Shown here: one piece after another, positions 10,604 to 21,350 of the stretch
Layout of the letters: every line of letters begins with the position of its first letter
Position numbering within the stretch: the first letter of the stretch is position 1
NCBI GenBank assembly: GCA_016720825.1
Contig: JADKJV010000022.1
Span: 1-47,187 of the forward strand
Direction: 5' to 3'
From: Chitinophagaceae bacterium
Lineage (GTDB): Bacteria; Bacteroidota; Bacteroidia; Chitinophagales; Chitinophagaceae
DNA length: 47,187 nucleotides
Notes under the pieces: model-generated
The model's database searches: none
What the model saw: the letters and a program-made list of their open reading frames with translations, nothing else
Told to the model about the DNA's origin: nothing
Translations under genes and position numbers: made by a program

Positions 10604-11789
10604 ATGAGAAACAGGGTTTTGGTTGTCTTGCTGCTCTTCTGCACTGTTCTTAATGCCCAAAAATTTGAAGGTCTGGCAAAAACACCGCCCATGGGCTGGA
10701 ACACGTGGAATAAGTTTGCCTGTAATGTGGATGAAAAAATGGTCCGTGAAATGGCTGATGCTATCGTATCAAGCGGCATGAAAGATGCCGGATACGAATA
10801 TATCGTGATAGATGACTGCTGGCAGATTTCCCGTGATGAAAATGGCACTATTGTACCGGATTCAACCCGATTCCCTTCCGGGATGAAAGCACTGGGGTTA
10901 TATTCACTCAAAGGGTTTGAAATTCGGGTTGTATTCCTGCGCTGGAAGCAGGACCTGTGAAGGAAGACCCGGTAGCCGCGGGTATGAATTCCATGACGCG
11001 CGGACATACGCCTCATGGGATATTGATTATTTAAAATACGATTTTTGCAATACCGATGCCCAAAAAGCCGAAGGTGCATATAAAACAATGCGGGATGCAT
11101 TGTTCGCAGCCAAACGCCCAATGGTTTTCAGCATTTGTGAATGGGGAAGTACGGAACCCTGGACCTGGGGTAAAAACGTGGGGCATCTTTGGAGAACCAC
11201 CAGTGATATTATGAATTGCTGGGACTGTAAAGTGAATTGGGGTGGAATGGGTTGGACACTAATTATGGATAAAAACGCTGATCTCGGGAGATATGCCGGC
11301 CCCGGTGGCTGGAATGACCCGGATATACTCCAGGCCGGGAATGGAGTGTTAACTGATGTTGAATCCCGTTCGCACTTTACAATGTGGTGCATGATGGCCG
11401 CACCACTGATTTCAGGTAATGATCTCAGGTTTATGTCCCCGGCCATGAAAGAAATTCTTACCAATAAAGAAATAATAGCACTTGACCAGGATACGCTTGG
11501 GAAACAAGGCTACAGGTGGTGGAAACTCGATGGTAACATAGAACTCTGGATCAAACAACTTGCCAATAATGAAATTGCGCTTTGTTTTTTTAATCGGAGT
11601 GATGTTGTAAAGACAATCGATTTTGACTGGAACCGGTACTTCAGTAACCTGAATGGTAAAACATACGGTATTACCGGTAAAATGATTATCCGTGATTTAT
11701 GGCTCAAAAAGAATATTGGAACCACCAGTACCAATTTGAGAGCTGAAATCCAGGCTCATGATGTATTGACAATACGGTTGATTAAATAA
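10604..11789 (+). CDS. GH27 alpha-galactosidase-type enzyme, frameshifted
   Basis: About 394 residues. ATG 10604 gives the signal peptide MRNRVLVVLLLFCTVLNAQ; ATG 10595 is an alternative. The GH27 hallmarks are TPPMGWNTWNKF, YIVIDDCWQ, the nucleophile in YLKYDFCNT (about D145) and the acid/base in GGWNDPDIL (about D239). A short C-terminal beta domain follows. The frame is broken at TTT 10916-10918: removing one T gives KGLKFGLYSCAG and joins the halves. GH27 enzymes remove alpha-galactose or, in some cases, beta-L-arabinopyranose side chains; the neighbouring GH127-type gene makes an arabinose-containing substrate reasonable but not proven. First gene of the enzyme operon, 42 bases before the next. 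Confidence 0.9.
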
Positions 11790-11831
11790 ATGATATTGAT
11801 TTTACTTCCTTAAACCGGAGCAACCAATAAG

Positions 11832-14450
11832 ATGAAATCTATCAATAGTTATATCAGCGCCGCTCTCGCCTGCATGTTAATTACAATTTCTTCCCTGAGC
11901 CAGAGTATTAACTTGCCAAAGGATGCCAGCTTCACGTTTGGTGATAATCCTGAATGGGCATTACCTTCTTATAATGATAATGCCTGGGAGAAAATGCAAT
12001 TAGCCAAGAGCTACACAAAAGACTCTTCTTACGCCTGGTACCGCATTAAAATCAATATTCCATCTTCACTGAAAACCAAAAACGGGAAAGGTATCAAACT
12101 CTACCTGGGAAAAATTGATGACGCCGACCAGACTTATTTCAATGGTACATTAATTGGTAAATCCGGATCATTCCCCCCGGATTATAGTACACAATGGAAC
12201 CAGCCGCGCTTATACATCATCCCGGAAAACCTCATTCTATGGGATAAGGAAAATCTGATTGCCGTCAGGATCTATAACCTGATTGGCGGCATGGGCATGT
12301 GGGAAGGCCCCTATAAACTGGAACCCCTGGGCTGGATGGACGAAGTATCCGTAAGCCATGAAACTACTGAAGCCGTTAAAAACGGATTCAGTACTAAAAT
12401 TATTTTTAAGAATTTAACCGATAACCTTTTTAGCGGGAAAGCCCAATACTGGGTAAAAGATAAAACCGGATCTAAAATCTTATTTACCGGATCTAAACCG
12501 GTGCAGCTGCAAGGACAAAAGGGGTCTCTTTCAGAAATCAATTTCCCTGCATTCAATACCGCCGGCCAGCATGTATTCCAGATCAGTTACCGGATAACCG
12601 ATAACAACAGCACCCAATACCTGCACTATGAACAGGTGTATGTGGCGGTTAACAACCTTGCTATTCCGTTTAACGGTGAAGTAAGCCCGGTAATTAAAAA
12701 TAAAATTCAAAATGAATTCACTCCGGCGCCTTTCCAAAGCCAGCATTTTACCGGTTACCTGAATACCCGCTTTACCCAGAATCTAGAGCAGCGGTTACTG
12801 AAAGTAGATGAATACGGATTAATAGGTTCGTATCTGCAAAGACCGGGCATCCATCCCTGGGCAGGTGAACATGTAGGGAAATACCTGGAAACTGCCTGCA
12901 ACGTATGGAAGCTGACACATAACCCCGCCCTCAAAAAACAAATGGACCGGCTGATGTTTGAATTAATCAGCTCTCAAAAACCAGACGGTTACCTTGGAAC
13001 GTATACGCCGGATCAATACTGGACCAGCTGGGATGTATGGAGCCATAAATATAACCTGCATGGGTTACTGGCTTATTATTCCACCACCGGATATAAGCCG
13101 GCACTGATAGCCTGCCAAAAAATGGGTGATCTGCTGTGCAGGACATTTGGTAATAAACCCGGACAGATTGATATTCTCACTGCCGGTACACATATGGGCA
13201 TGGCCGCTACCAGCGTACTCGATGCCATGGTGGAACTATACAAATACACCGGCAATAAAAAATACCTTGATTTCTGTTACTATATACTCGATGCCTGGGA
13301 AGAACCCGGAGGCCCGAAGGTGATCAGCACTATCCTGTCAACCGGAAAAGTAAAGCAGGTAGGAAACGGGAAGGCCTACGAAATGCTCTCTAACTATGTT
13401 GGCCTGGCTAAACTGTACCAGGTAACCGGTAATCCGAAATTCCTGCAGGCGGTTGAAGCAGCCTGGCAGGATGTAGTGGCCAGCCAGCTGTATATAACCG
13501 GCACAGCCAGCTCCCATGAATATTTCCAGGACGATCAGTATTTACCCGCCGGCGCCAATGATAATATGGGCGAAGGCTGTGTAACCACCACCTGGATACA
13601 ACTCAACCAAAATTTATTTGCCATCACCGGCGATTTAAAATACTTAAACCAGCTGGAGAAATCTGTATATAACCACCTGCTTGCCGCTGAAAACCCGGAG
13701 ACCGGCTGTGTGAGTTATTATACACCACTGATGGATAAGAAACCTTTTACCTGCTTTATTACCTGCTGCCAGTCCAGCGTTCCAAGAGGCATTGCACTGG
13801 TCCCGAATTTTACATTCGGCACTGTTCAAAAATCACCTGCCATTTTATTTTACGAGCCTGCGGTATATAAACAACGCATGATGGCATCTGGTAAAGCAGT
13901 TGATGTCACCTTTTCGCTGAAAGGGGATTTTCCGGAAAGCAGTACATCAGTACTCACAATAGCAGCCACCTCATCCGGGGTTTATCCCGTTACATTACGT
14001 GTACCTGAATGGTGTGAAAGTTTTATGGCTACAACAGGAGGCGAAGTATACCCGGGATTCCCCGGCCAGTACTTAACAATAACCCGGAAATGGAAATCTG
14101 CCGATACTATCTCCATTGAGTTCAACATGCCGGTTAAAATGATTTCCGGCGGAAAAAGTTATCCCGGCAGTTTTGCCTGGCAGCGCGGACCGCAGGTGCT
14201 GGCCTGGGATAAAAGTTTAAATACTGCCGCGGCGAATAACCTATTAACAGGACAAAAAGAAAATATTCTGTTAGATATGATCCGGTTGGAAAATACACCA
14301 TCATCTTTACCCGCCCGGTGGATAGGAAGGCAGGCGTATTCGGTGGATTTACCCGGTAAAAACATGAAAATGGTATTGGTGCCTTTTGCTGAAGCCAGTC
14401 AGACTGAAGGTGAAATCAAAGTCTGGCTGCCACTGAAAATAAAAGAATAA
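11832..14450 (+). CDS. GH127-type (DUF1680) beta-L-arabinofuranosidase family protein
   Basis: An 872-residue exported protein with a signal peptide (residues 1-24, to SLSQS). Residues ~28-165 form a GH2-like sugar-binding jelly roll not part of the minimal DUF1680 enzyme; the alpha/alpha-toroid catalytic domain begins near 310 (YGLIGSYLQRPGIHPWAGEHVGKYL). The zinc-site residues known from HypBA1 (Glu-x-Cys, then a Cys-Cys pair) are matched by GEGC (about E581/C583) and ITCC (about C645/C646), so the cysteine-nucleophile mechanism looks preserved. Related families GH142 and GH146 cannot be excluded. Stop codon is three bases before the GH5 start, showing tight coupling. Confidence 0.85.
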   Translation: MKSINSYISAALACMLITISSLSQSINLPKDASFTFGDNPEWALPSYNDNAWEKMQLAKSYTKDSSYAWYRIKINIPSSLKTKNGKGIKLYLGKIDDADQTYFNGTLIGKSGSFPPDYSTQWNQPRLYIIPENLILWDKENLIAVRIYNLIGGMGMWEGPYKLEPLGWMDEVSVSHETTEAVKNGFSTKIIFKNLTDNLFSGKAQYWVKDKTGSKILFTGSKPVQLQGQKGSLSEINFPAFNTAGQHVFQISYRITDNNSTQYLHYEQVYVAVNNLAIPFNGEVSPVIKNKIQNEFTPAPFQSQHFTGYLNTRFTQNLEQRLLKVDEYGLIGSYLQRPGIHPWAGEHVGKYLETACNVWKLTHNPALKKQMDRLMFELISSQKPDGYLGTYTPDQYWTSWDVWSHKYNLHGLLAYYSTTGYKPALIACQKMGDLLCRTFGNKPGQIDILTAGTHMGMAATSVLDAMVELYKYTGNKKYLDFCYYILDAWEEPGGPKVISTILSTGKVKQVGNGKAYEMLSNYVGLAKLYQVTGNPKFLQAVEAAWQDVVASQLYITGTASSHEYFQDDQYLPAGANDNMGEGCVTTTWIQLNQNLFAITGDLKYLNQLEKSVYNHLLAAENPETGCVSYYTPLMDKKPFTCFITCCQSSVPRGIALVPNFTFGTVQKSPAILFYEPAVYKQRMMASGKAVDVTFSLKGDFPESSTSVLTIAATSSGVYPVTLRVPEWCESFMATTGGEVYPGFPGQYLTITRKWKSADTISIEFNMPVKMISGGKSYPGSFAWQRGPQVLAWDKSLNTAAANNLLTGQKENILLDMIRLENTPSSLPARWIGRQAYSVDLPGKNMKMVLVPFAEASQTEGEIKVWLPLKIKE

Positions 14451-14453
14451 GCG

Positions 14454-16104
14454 ATGAAAAGATTTGCGTTGCTGATATCGTTTTTGCTGGCTGGCTGTAT
14501 TTCCTTTGGCCAGTCTGCAGTGAATAAAGAACTGAGTTTCTTACACACCTCCGGACAGGATATTGTCAATGCTTCCGGCGAACGTATTTTCCTGAAAGGA
14601 GTGGGGCTGGGTAACTGGCTGTTGCCTGAGGGCTATATGTGGAAATTCGGCGGGCTGGGTGACCGCCCCCGGAAAATAGAAAAGCTGGTTTCTGAAATGA
14701 TTGGTAAAGAGCAGTCGGAATTGTTTTGGAAAAAATTCAGGCAGCAATACATCACAGAAGCTGATATCATTCAGATAGCTGGTTTGGGATTTAATTCTGT
14801 CAGGCCGGCACTGAACTCCCGCCTGTTTTTAACAGAAGGCGAAAACCCGGTTTATGTGGATGAAGGCTTCCGCCTGATAGACTCTCTCGTGGCCTGGTGT
14901 AAAAAACACAGGTTGTATGTGATCCTGGATATGCATGGGGCACCCGGCGGACAAACCGGTCAGAATATTGACGACAGTCCAAATGATATCCCTGAATTGT
15001 TTATCAACCCTAAATACCAGGACCAGCTGGTGGAATTATGGGTTAAGCTGGCACAGCGTTATAAGGATGAACCAACCGTTGCTGCGTATGATTTGCTGAA
15101 CGAGCCACTGCCGGTTGGTACCGGTTCTGCTGATAAATACAAACACCTGCTGGTGCCCCTGTATCAGCGGATCACCACGGCCATCCGGAAAGTTGATCCC
15201 AGACATATGATTACGCTCGAAGGTTTTGACTGGTCTAATGACTGGTCGCTTTTTGATAAGCCCTTTGACAGTAACGTGTTTTACCAGTTCCATTATTATT
15301 GCTGGGCAAGACCTGACCAGTTAGGGGGGATCAATAAGTTCCTGCAAAAAAGAGAAGAACTGAAAACCCCGGTGTGGGTGGGTGAAACAGGTGAAAAAGG
15401 AAATGCTATTTACTGGGCAACCACCCAGTTGTTTGAAGCGAATAACATCGGGTTTTCATTCTGGCCCTGGAAAAAAATGGATACGCAAAACACACCTTTC
15501 TCCATAAAGAAGCCGGACGACTGGGACCTGATCAGTGCCTATTCAAAAGGCGGTTCAAAACCGGATAGTGTGCGGGCACAGAAAATATTAAACACCCTGC
15601 TCGAAAATATCAAAATTGAAAATTGTGATTATTTCGGGGATGTGTGTAATGCCATCCTGACCCGTATCCCCGGCAAAATTGAAGCAGAAAATTACGGGCA
15701 TGGGAGGATATAAGCAGTCATATTTTGTAAGTGACACTGCTAAACGTTCCGCGTATTACCGGAAGAGTGAACCGGTGCAGATAAACCTCGACAGTAAAGA
15801 CAAAGGCCAGTTCTGGTCGGAGCAATCCATAGAGCTTAAAAAAACGGAGTGGGTTGTTTATGATTTTGAAAGCCGCAGGAATGATAAATACCATTTCTCT
15901 TTTCATGTTGCGGGTACCGGCGGACCAGTTACGGTCAGGGTTATAGTGAATAATGAACAGTGGGACATGAAAATCGCAGGTGAAGGCTGGCAGCATATCT
16001 CTGCAGGTGACCATGCTTTGAAAAACGGGAAAAATAAAATGAAGATTTTAGTCATATCAGGAGTTCTGAAATTGGATTGGATTAATTGGATTAGAGGCAC
16101 CTGA
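14454..16104 (+). CDS. GH5-type cellulase-fold glycosidase with C-terminal carbohydrate-binding domain, frameshifted
   Basis: About 549 residues with a signal peptide or lipoprotein leader (LLAGCISFGQS). The TIM barrel starts at FLKGVGLGNWLLPEGYMW and has the acid/base Glu in DLLNEPLP (about E217) and the nucleophile Glu in WVGETGEKG (about E311). From about residue 405 a CBM6/malectin-like beta-sandwich begins with PGKIEAENYG and ends KLDWINWI, the typical last strand of CBM6. The frame is broken at the G run 15702-15704: one G fewer gives GHGGYKQSYF and joins the two domains. Endo- or exo-beta-glucanase/mannanase type; subfamily not recognised. It sits between the GH127-type and GH3 genes. 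Confidence 0.85.
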
Positions 16105-16171
16105 TTTAAGAACAGGTGTTCATATTTAGATTGTTGAATTACCTGTAAACTTGTATTCTAAAAAAATTCTC

Positions 16172-18409
16172 ATGAATAAACTGTTTAAGGGTTTCCTGTT
16201 TATAGCCTCATGCATATCTGTCATGCATGTTACCGCCCAGAAAAAGACAATCGACCAGAAAGTGGATTCTGTGCTGCGCCTGATGACACTCGAAGAGAAG
16301 ATCGGCCAGATGAACCAGTATAATGATGACTGGACAGCAACCGGCCCTGTTACACTGGATAGTGATAAAGCAGGCCAGGTACGTAAAGGGCAGCTTGGTT
16401 CCCTGCTGAATTGTGTGGGCGTTGACCGGACCCGCAGCTGGCAGAATATTGCCATGGAGTCCAGACTGAAAATTCCCCTGTTATTCGGACAGGATATCAT
16501 ACATGGATATAAAACCACATTCCCCATTCCCCTTGCAGAAGCCTGCAGCTGGGATATGGATGCGATAGAATTATCAGCCAGGATTTCTGCCACGGAAGCC
16601 AGTGCCAGTGGTATTAACTGGACATTTGCACCGATGGTTGACATCGCCCGTGATCCCCGCTGGGGCAGGGTGATGGAAGGGGCCGGTGAGGATCCTTATC
16701 TCGGTTCCATGATTGCAAGGGCAAGGGTGAAAGGATTCCAGGGAAATAAACTCGGGGACCTGAATTCACTAATGGCCTGCGCCAAACACTTTGCAGCTTA
16801 CGGTGCTGCCATTGGCGGCAGGGATTATAATTCTGTTGATATGAGTGACAGGCTGCTTTGGGAAGTGTACCTGCCACCGTTTAAAGCCGCTGTGGATGCA
16901 GGGGCAGGCACATTCATGAATTCTTTCAACGACCTGAATGGTGTACCTGCAACCGGCAACAGCTACCTGCAACGAGATATTTTAAAAGGCAAATGGAATT
17001 TCAAAGGATTTGTTGTGAGTGACTGGGGCTCTGTTGGTGAAATGATCAATCATGGGAATGTAAAAGACGGTTACGAAGCAGCTTTATCAGCGGTTACGGC
17101 CGGCTGTGACATGGACATGGAAAGCCGCAATTTTAAAAACCACCTGGCACAGCTTGTTAAAGATAAAAAAGTGCCTATGACCCTCGTGGATGATGCCGTG
17201 AGAAGGATACTGCGCAAGAAATTTGAACTGGGCCTGTTTGATGATCCGTTCAGGTTTTGTAATAAGGAACGCGAAACCCAGGCGTTGAATAACCCCGAAC
17301 ACCCGCTGGCCTCAAGGTCTGTGGCTGAGAAAAGTATTGTACTGCTGAAAAACGAAAATCATTTACTGCCTTTATCAAAAAATACCAAAACGATTGCATT
17401 CATCGGTCCATTGGTGAAAGCACTCAAACAAAATAAAGGGTTCTGGGATGTGGAAGTGCCCGGTGTGGATTCCAACTTTATTGTTTCACAGTGGGAAGGA
17501 TTGCAGAATAAAGTAGGTGCCGGCACCACCTTGTTATATGCAAAAGGCTGTGAAATCGAAGGCACCAACAAAGACGGGTTTGCAGAAGCCGTTGCCATAG
17601 CCAAACAGGCTGATGTGGTCATCCTTTCCATTGGCGAAAGAAGGGATATGAGCGGCGAAGCGAAGAGCCGCAGCAATATCGGTATCCCGGGTGTGCAGGA
17701 AGATTTACTGAAAGAATTGCTGGCAACCGGCAAGCCGGTGGTGGTGCTGATTAATGCCGGACGCCCGCTGGTATTTGAATATACGGTGGAACATGCCCCG
17801 GCCATTTTATATACATGGTGGCTCGGAAGCGAATCCGGCAACTCCATAGCAGATGTATTGTTTGGTGATTACAACCCTTCCGCCAAACTGGTCATGAGTT
17901 TTCCCCGCAGCACAGGACAGATTCCGATTTATTACAGCCATTTTAATACAGGCCGCCCGGCCCGGAGTGATGACAATCATAATTACAACTCGTCGTATAA
18001 TGATTTGTCCATTTACCCGCGGTATGAATTCGGGTATGGCTTGAGCTACAGTACTTTCCTTTACAGTAATCTCCAGTTAGACCGTAAACAAATGAAACCT
18101 GGAGGAAGTATCGATGTTTCACTTTCCGTAACAAACCTCGGTAAATATGATGGTGAAGAAATAGTACAGTTGTATCTCCGTGACAGGGTGGGTTCCGTTG
18201 TGAGGCCGGTGCTTGAGTTAAAGGATTTCAGTAAAATAAAACTGAAAGTCGGGGAGACTAAAGTGATCCATTTCAAAATTGATACAGAAAAGCTGTCATT
18301 CTATAATCAAAAAATGCAGTGGGTGGCAGAGCCCGGCGATTTTGATATTATGATTGGCGCTTCTTCAAAAGATATAAGACTGAAAGATGAATTTAAACTG
18401 GTAAAATAA
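16172..18409 (+). CDS. GH3 beta-glucosidase-type enzyme (BglX-like)
   Basis: About 745 residues from ATG 16172, preferred over the TTG at 16151 because it starts a good signal peptide (MNKLFKGFLFIASCISVMHVTAQ). Three-domain BglX architecture: N-terminal TIM barrel with the nucleophile Asp in FVVSDWGSV (about D284), the alpha/beta sandwich, and a C-terminal fibronectin type III-like domain (VTNLGKYDGEEIVQLYLRD). The segment ACAKHFAAYG is the conserved KHF loop. It hydrolyses terminal beta-linked glucose, xylose or a similar sugar in the periplasm. Intact gene, five bases before the esterase gene. Confidence 0.93.
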   Translation: MNKLFKGFLFIASCISVMHVTAQKKTIDQKVDSVLRLMTLEEKIGQMNQYNDDWTATGPVTLDSDKAGQVRKGQLGSLLNCVGVDRTRSWQNIAMESRLKIPLLFGQDIIHGYKTTFPIPLAEACSWDMDAIELSARISATEASASGINWTFAPMVDIARDPRWGRVMEGAGEDPYLGSMIARARVKGFQGNKLGDLNSLMACAKHFAAYGAAIGGRDYNSVDMSDRLLWEVYLPPFKAAVDAGAGTFMNSFNDLNGVPATGNSYLQRDILKGKWNFKGFVVSDWGSVGEMINHGNVKDGYEAALSAVTAGCDMDMESRNFKNHLAQLVKDKKVPMTLVDDAVRRILRKKFELGLFDDPFRFCNKERETQALNNPEHPLASRSVAEKSIVLLKNENHLLPLSKNTKTIAFIGPLVKALKQNKGFWDVEVPGVDSNFIVSQWEGLQNKVGAGTTLLYAKGCEIEGTNKDGFAEAVAIAKQADVVILSIGERRDMSGEAKSRSNIGIPGVQEDLLKELLATGKPVVVLINAGRPLVFEYTVEHAPAILYTWWLGSESGNSIADVLFGDYNPSAKLVMSFPRSTGQIPIYYSHFNTGRPARSDDNHNYNSSYNDLSIYPRYEFGYGLSYSTFLYSNLQLDRKQMKPGGSIDVSLSVTNLGKYDGEEIVQLYLRDRVGSVVRPVLELKDFSKIKLKVGETKVIHFKIDTEKLSFYNQKMQWVAEPGDFDIMIGASSKDIRLKDEFKLVK

Positions 18410-18414
18410 AGTAT

Positions 18415-20370
18415 ATGCTGAGGTATTTAATGATTGTTGTGTCGTTTATCGGCATAGCAAATACTGCCGGAGCGAATGTTACGCTTCCCGCCATTTTTGC
18501 TGATAACATGGTATTGCAAAGGAATATTCCGATTCCCGTCTGGGGCCATGCTTCGGCGAATGAAAAAATTGAAATCCGTTTTAATAAGCAGGTGAAATCA
18601 GTCAAGGCAGATAAAAACGGCCATTGGATGATCAGGTTGGATATGGAAAATGCAGGTGGACCTTTTGATCTCATGATCCGCGGGAAAAACACCATTCAAT
18701 TCAAGAATGTGCTGGTGGGTGAGGTTTGGATATGCAGTGGGCAGTCCAACATGGAATGGAGTGTCGGCCAATCAGCCAATGCCGCGGAAGAAATTGCCGG
18801 TGCAGATTTCCCGCTGATCCGTCAGGTGAAAATTGCAAAGACGGTTAATTCATTGCCGCAGGATGATTTCAAGACTTCCGGCTGGATGATTTGTGATCCT
18901 TCAACAGTATCTGCATTTACGGGAGTTGGTTATTTCTTCGCCCGCCAGATGTATAAAGAATTGAACATTCCGATCGGGATCATCAACGATTCTGGGTGGT
19001 ACCAATATTGAAACCTGGATCGGCAGGGAAGGATTTGAGAGCAGTGATGAATTTAAGCAAATGATAGCCGGTGTGCCGGTTGTTAACCTCGACTCCATGG
19101 CCCGGTTACGTATACAGTCCGTAGCTGCAAGAGTTGATTTACTGCAAGGCACAAAAGTTGGAAGCGTAAACCCTGAGTCTTTCAAACTGGCAGATTTTGA
19201 TGATTCAAAATGGCCGGTCATGACTCAGCCACTGGGCTGGGAACAACAGGCATTGGGTGAACTGGATGGGGTAGTGTGGTTACGGAAAACAATAGACCTG
19301 ACTCCGGAACAAAGCCGGTCAGATGCAACTTTGTCGTTAACTAAAATTGATGATGACGATATTACCTATGTCAACAATGTGAAAGTGGGCAGCACCAATC
19401 AATGGGATGCGCCCAGGAAATATAAGATCCCTGCAGGGATCTTAAAACCCGGTAAAAATGTAATTGCAGTCCGGGTAACAGACAATGGCGGCGGCGGCGG
19501 TATCTATGGAAACGCAGCTGATTTAAAACTGATCCTGGGGAAAACAGTATTTCCTTACAGGGCGAATGGAAATACCAGGTAGAGTCTATTAAAAAGAACA
19601 CCAATGAAAACGCCCTGCCATCACTGGTATTTAATACTATGGTGAATCCGCTCATTCCTTATGCATTCAAAGGTGTGCTGTGGTATCAGGGCGAGTCCAA
19701 TGCGTCACGGTCTTATCAATACAGGAAAGCATTTCCTTTATTGATTCAAAACTGGCGCCAGCGCTGGGGCCAGGGTGATTTCCCTTTTTATTTTGTACAG
19801 CTGGCTACGTTCAGGACTTCCGGTAACAGCAATGAAGGTTGCGGCTGGGCTGAATTACGTGAGGCCCAGACTTTAACACTTAAGGTGCCCAATACCGGAA
19901 TGTGTGTAACAACAGATGTCGGGAATCCCAATGACATTCATCCGGTAAATAAGCAAACGGTCGGGAAAAGGCTGGCAGCAGTCGCCCTGCGCAATTTGTA
20001 TGACCGCCAGGTGGTGTGCAATGGTCCAATGTACCAGTCTATGGAAATAAAAGGAAATACCATTGAGCTTACATTCAGTGAAACCGGATCTGGTTTGATT
20101 ACACCCGATAAATATGGTTACCTGAAGGGTTTTGAAATAGCCGGTGCCGACCAGGTTTTTTATTATGCAAAAGCAGGAATCAGTAACAACAAAGTAATTG
20201 TAATGTGTGATAAAGTCCCTTCCCCGGCAGCAGTCCGATTCGGATGGATTGGTGATGCGAGCGATAATAATTTATTCAACCAGGAAGGATTCCCGGCTGT
20301 GCCGTTCAGGACGGATGACTGGAAAATGGTGACAAGAGATGCAAAATATACAGTAGAGAAAATGAACTGA
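18415..20370 (+). CDS. SASA-family (sialate O-acetylesterase-like) carbohydrate esterase, two frameshifts
   Basis: About 651 residues with a signal peptide (to NTAGA). The SGNH nucleophile is in ICSGQSNMEW (about S111) and the catalytic His in NDIHPVNKQTVG. A GH2-like beta-sandwich (DSKWPVMTQPLGWEQ to NVIAVRVTDNGGGG) is inserted between the two halves of the esterase, as in the long family members. The frame breaks near 18993-18997, where two missing bases would give the family's SWGGT (one extra G would give SGGT), and at 19555-19556, where one more T gives LQGEWKYQ. The enzyme probably removes acetyl groups from plant-type glycans; the sialate name is a family label only. Confidence 0.85.
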
Positions 20371-20428
20371 CATCATAATATGTAATAGCCTCTGGGCAGT
20401 TGTATTTAATTCTTAAATAAGATCAGCG

Positions 20429-21329
20429 ATGAAAAAGATTGTTGTTGTTGGCAGTGCAAACACAGACATGGTTATCAAATCTGAAAGAATACCCTTGCCG
20501 GGTGAAACTATCCTGGGCGGGGACTTTTTCATGAACATGGGCGGCAAAGGGGCTAACCAGGCAGTAGCTGCTGCACGCATGGGTGGTGTGGTGACCATGG
20601 TTGCCAAAACCGGTAACGATATTTTCGGTAAACAAACAGTAAAGGGCCTGGATAAAGAAAAAATTTTCACCGGCTATATTTTTACGGATGATGTCAATCC
20701 TTCAGGCACAGCTTTGATTATGGTAAATGGGGCGGGAGAAAATTGCATTGCAGTAGCGCCGGGATCTAATGCCAATCTACTGCCGGAGGATATCCAAAAT
20801 GTACCCGTTATGCAGGATGCTGATGTTATTTTAATGCAGCTTGAAATCCCGATCCAGACAGTGGAGCATGTTGCTGCCGCAGCCAAAAAAAATAAACAGG
20901 CTGTAATTTTAAATCCGGCACCGGCCCGTGCATTATCCGATGAATTGCTGAAAGGTTTATACCTGGTTACCCCAAACGAATCAGAGGCTTTTTTACTGAC
21001 AGGTGTTACTGTGACGGATGAATCATCTGCATCCCGGGCTGCTGACGTTTTCCTTGGAAAAGGAGTGCAAAATGTGATCATCACAATGGGCAGTAAAGGG
21101 GTTTTTTAAAAATGCAGGGCAATCATTCCTTACCGGCGCTCCGGATGTGGTGGTGCTGGATAGTACTGCAGCCGGGGATACATTCAACGGAGCCATTGCA
21201 GTCGCCATAACGGAGAACATGGAATGGCGTGATGCCGTTCGATTTGCTATAACCGCTGCTTCTGTTTCCGTGACCAGGCTGGGAGCGCAGGCTTCAATAC
21301 CTTACCGGCAGGAATTAACATCTTTATAA
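20429..21329 (+). CDS. rbsK: Ribokinase-family (PfkB) sugar kinase, frameshifted
   Basis: About 299 residues, cytoplasmic. It starts KKIVVVGSANTDMVIKSERI, with the first PfkB signature GGDFFMNMGGKGANQAVAA and the second signature near the C-terminus, DSTAAGDTFNGAIAV, which carries the catalytic Asp. The SANTDM start is close to true ribokinase. The frame breaks in T6 at 21102-21107: five T residues give KGVFKNAGQSFLTG and join the halves. It would phosphorylate ribose or another pentose/furanose. It is followed after 21 bases by a permease gene, so a product of the locus is probably imported and phosphorylated by this pair. Confidence 0.88.
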
Positions 21330-21350
21330 ATTAACCGTTAAATCATCACA

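Noticed and set aside
10916..21107. Programmed ribosomal frameshifting in GH27 and the kinase
   Set aside because: No slippery heptamer of the known type with a downstream structure is seen, and similar breaks of both signs occur in many unrelated genes.
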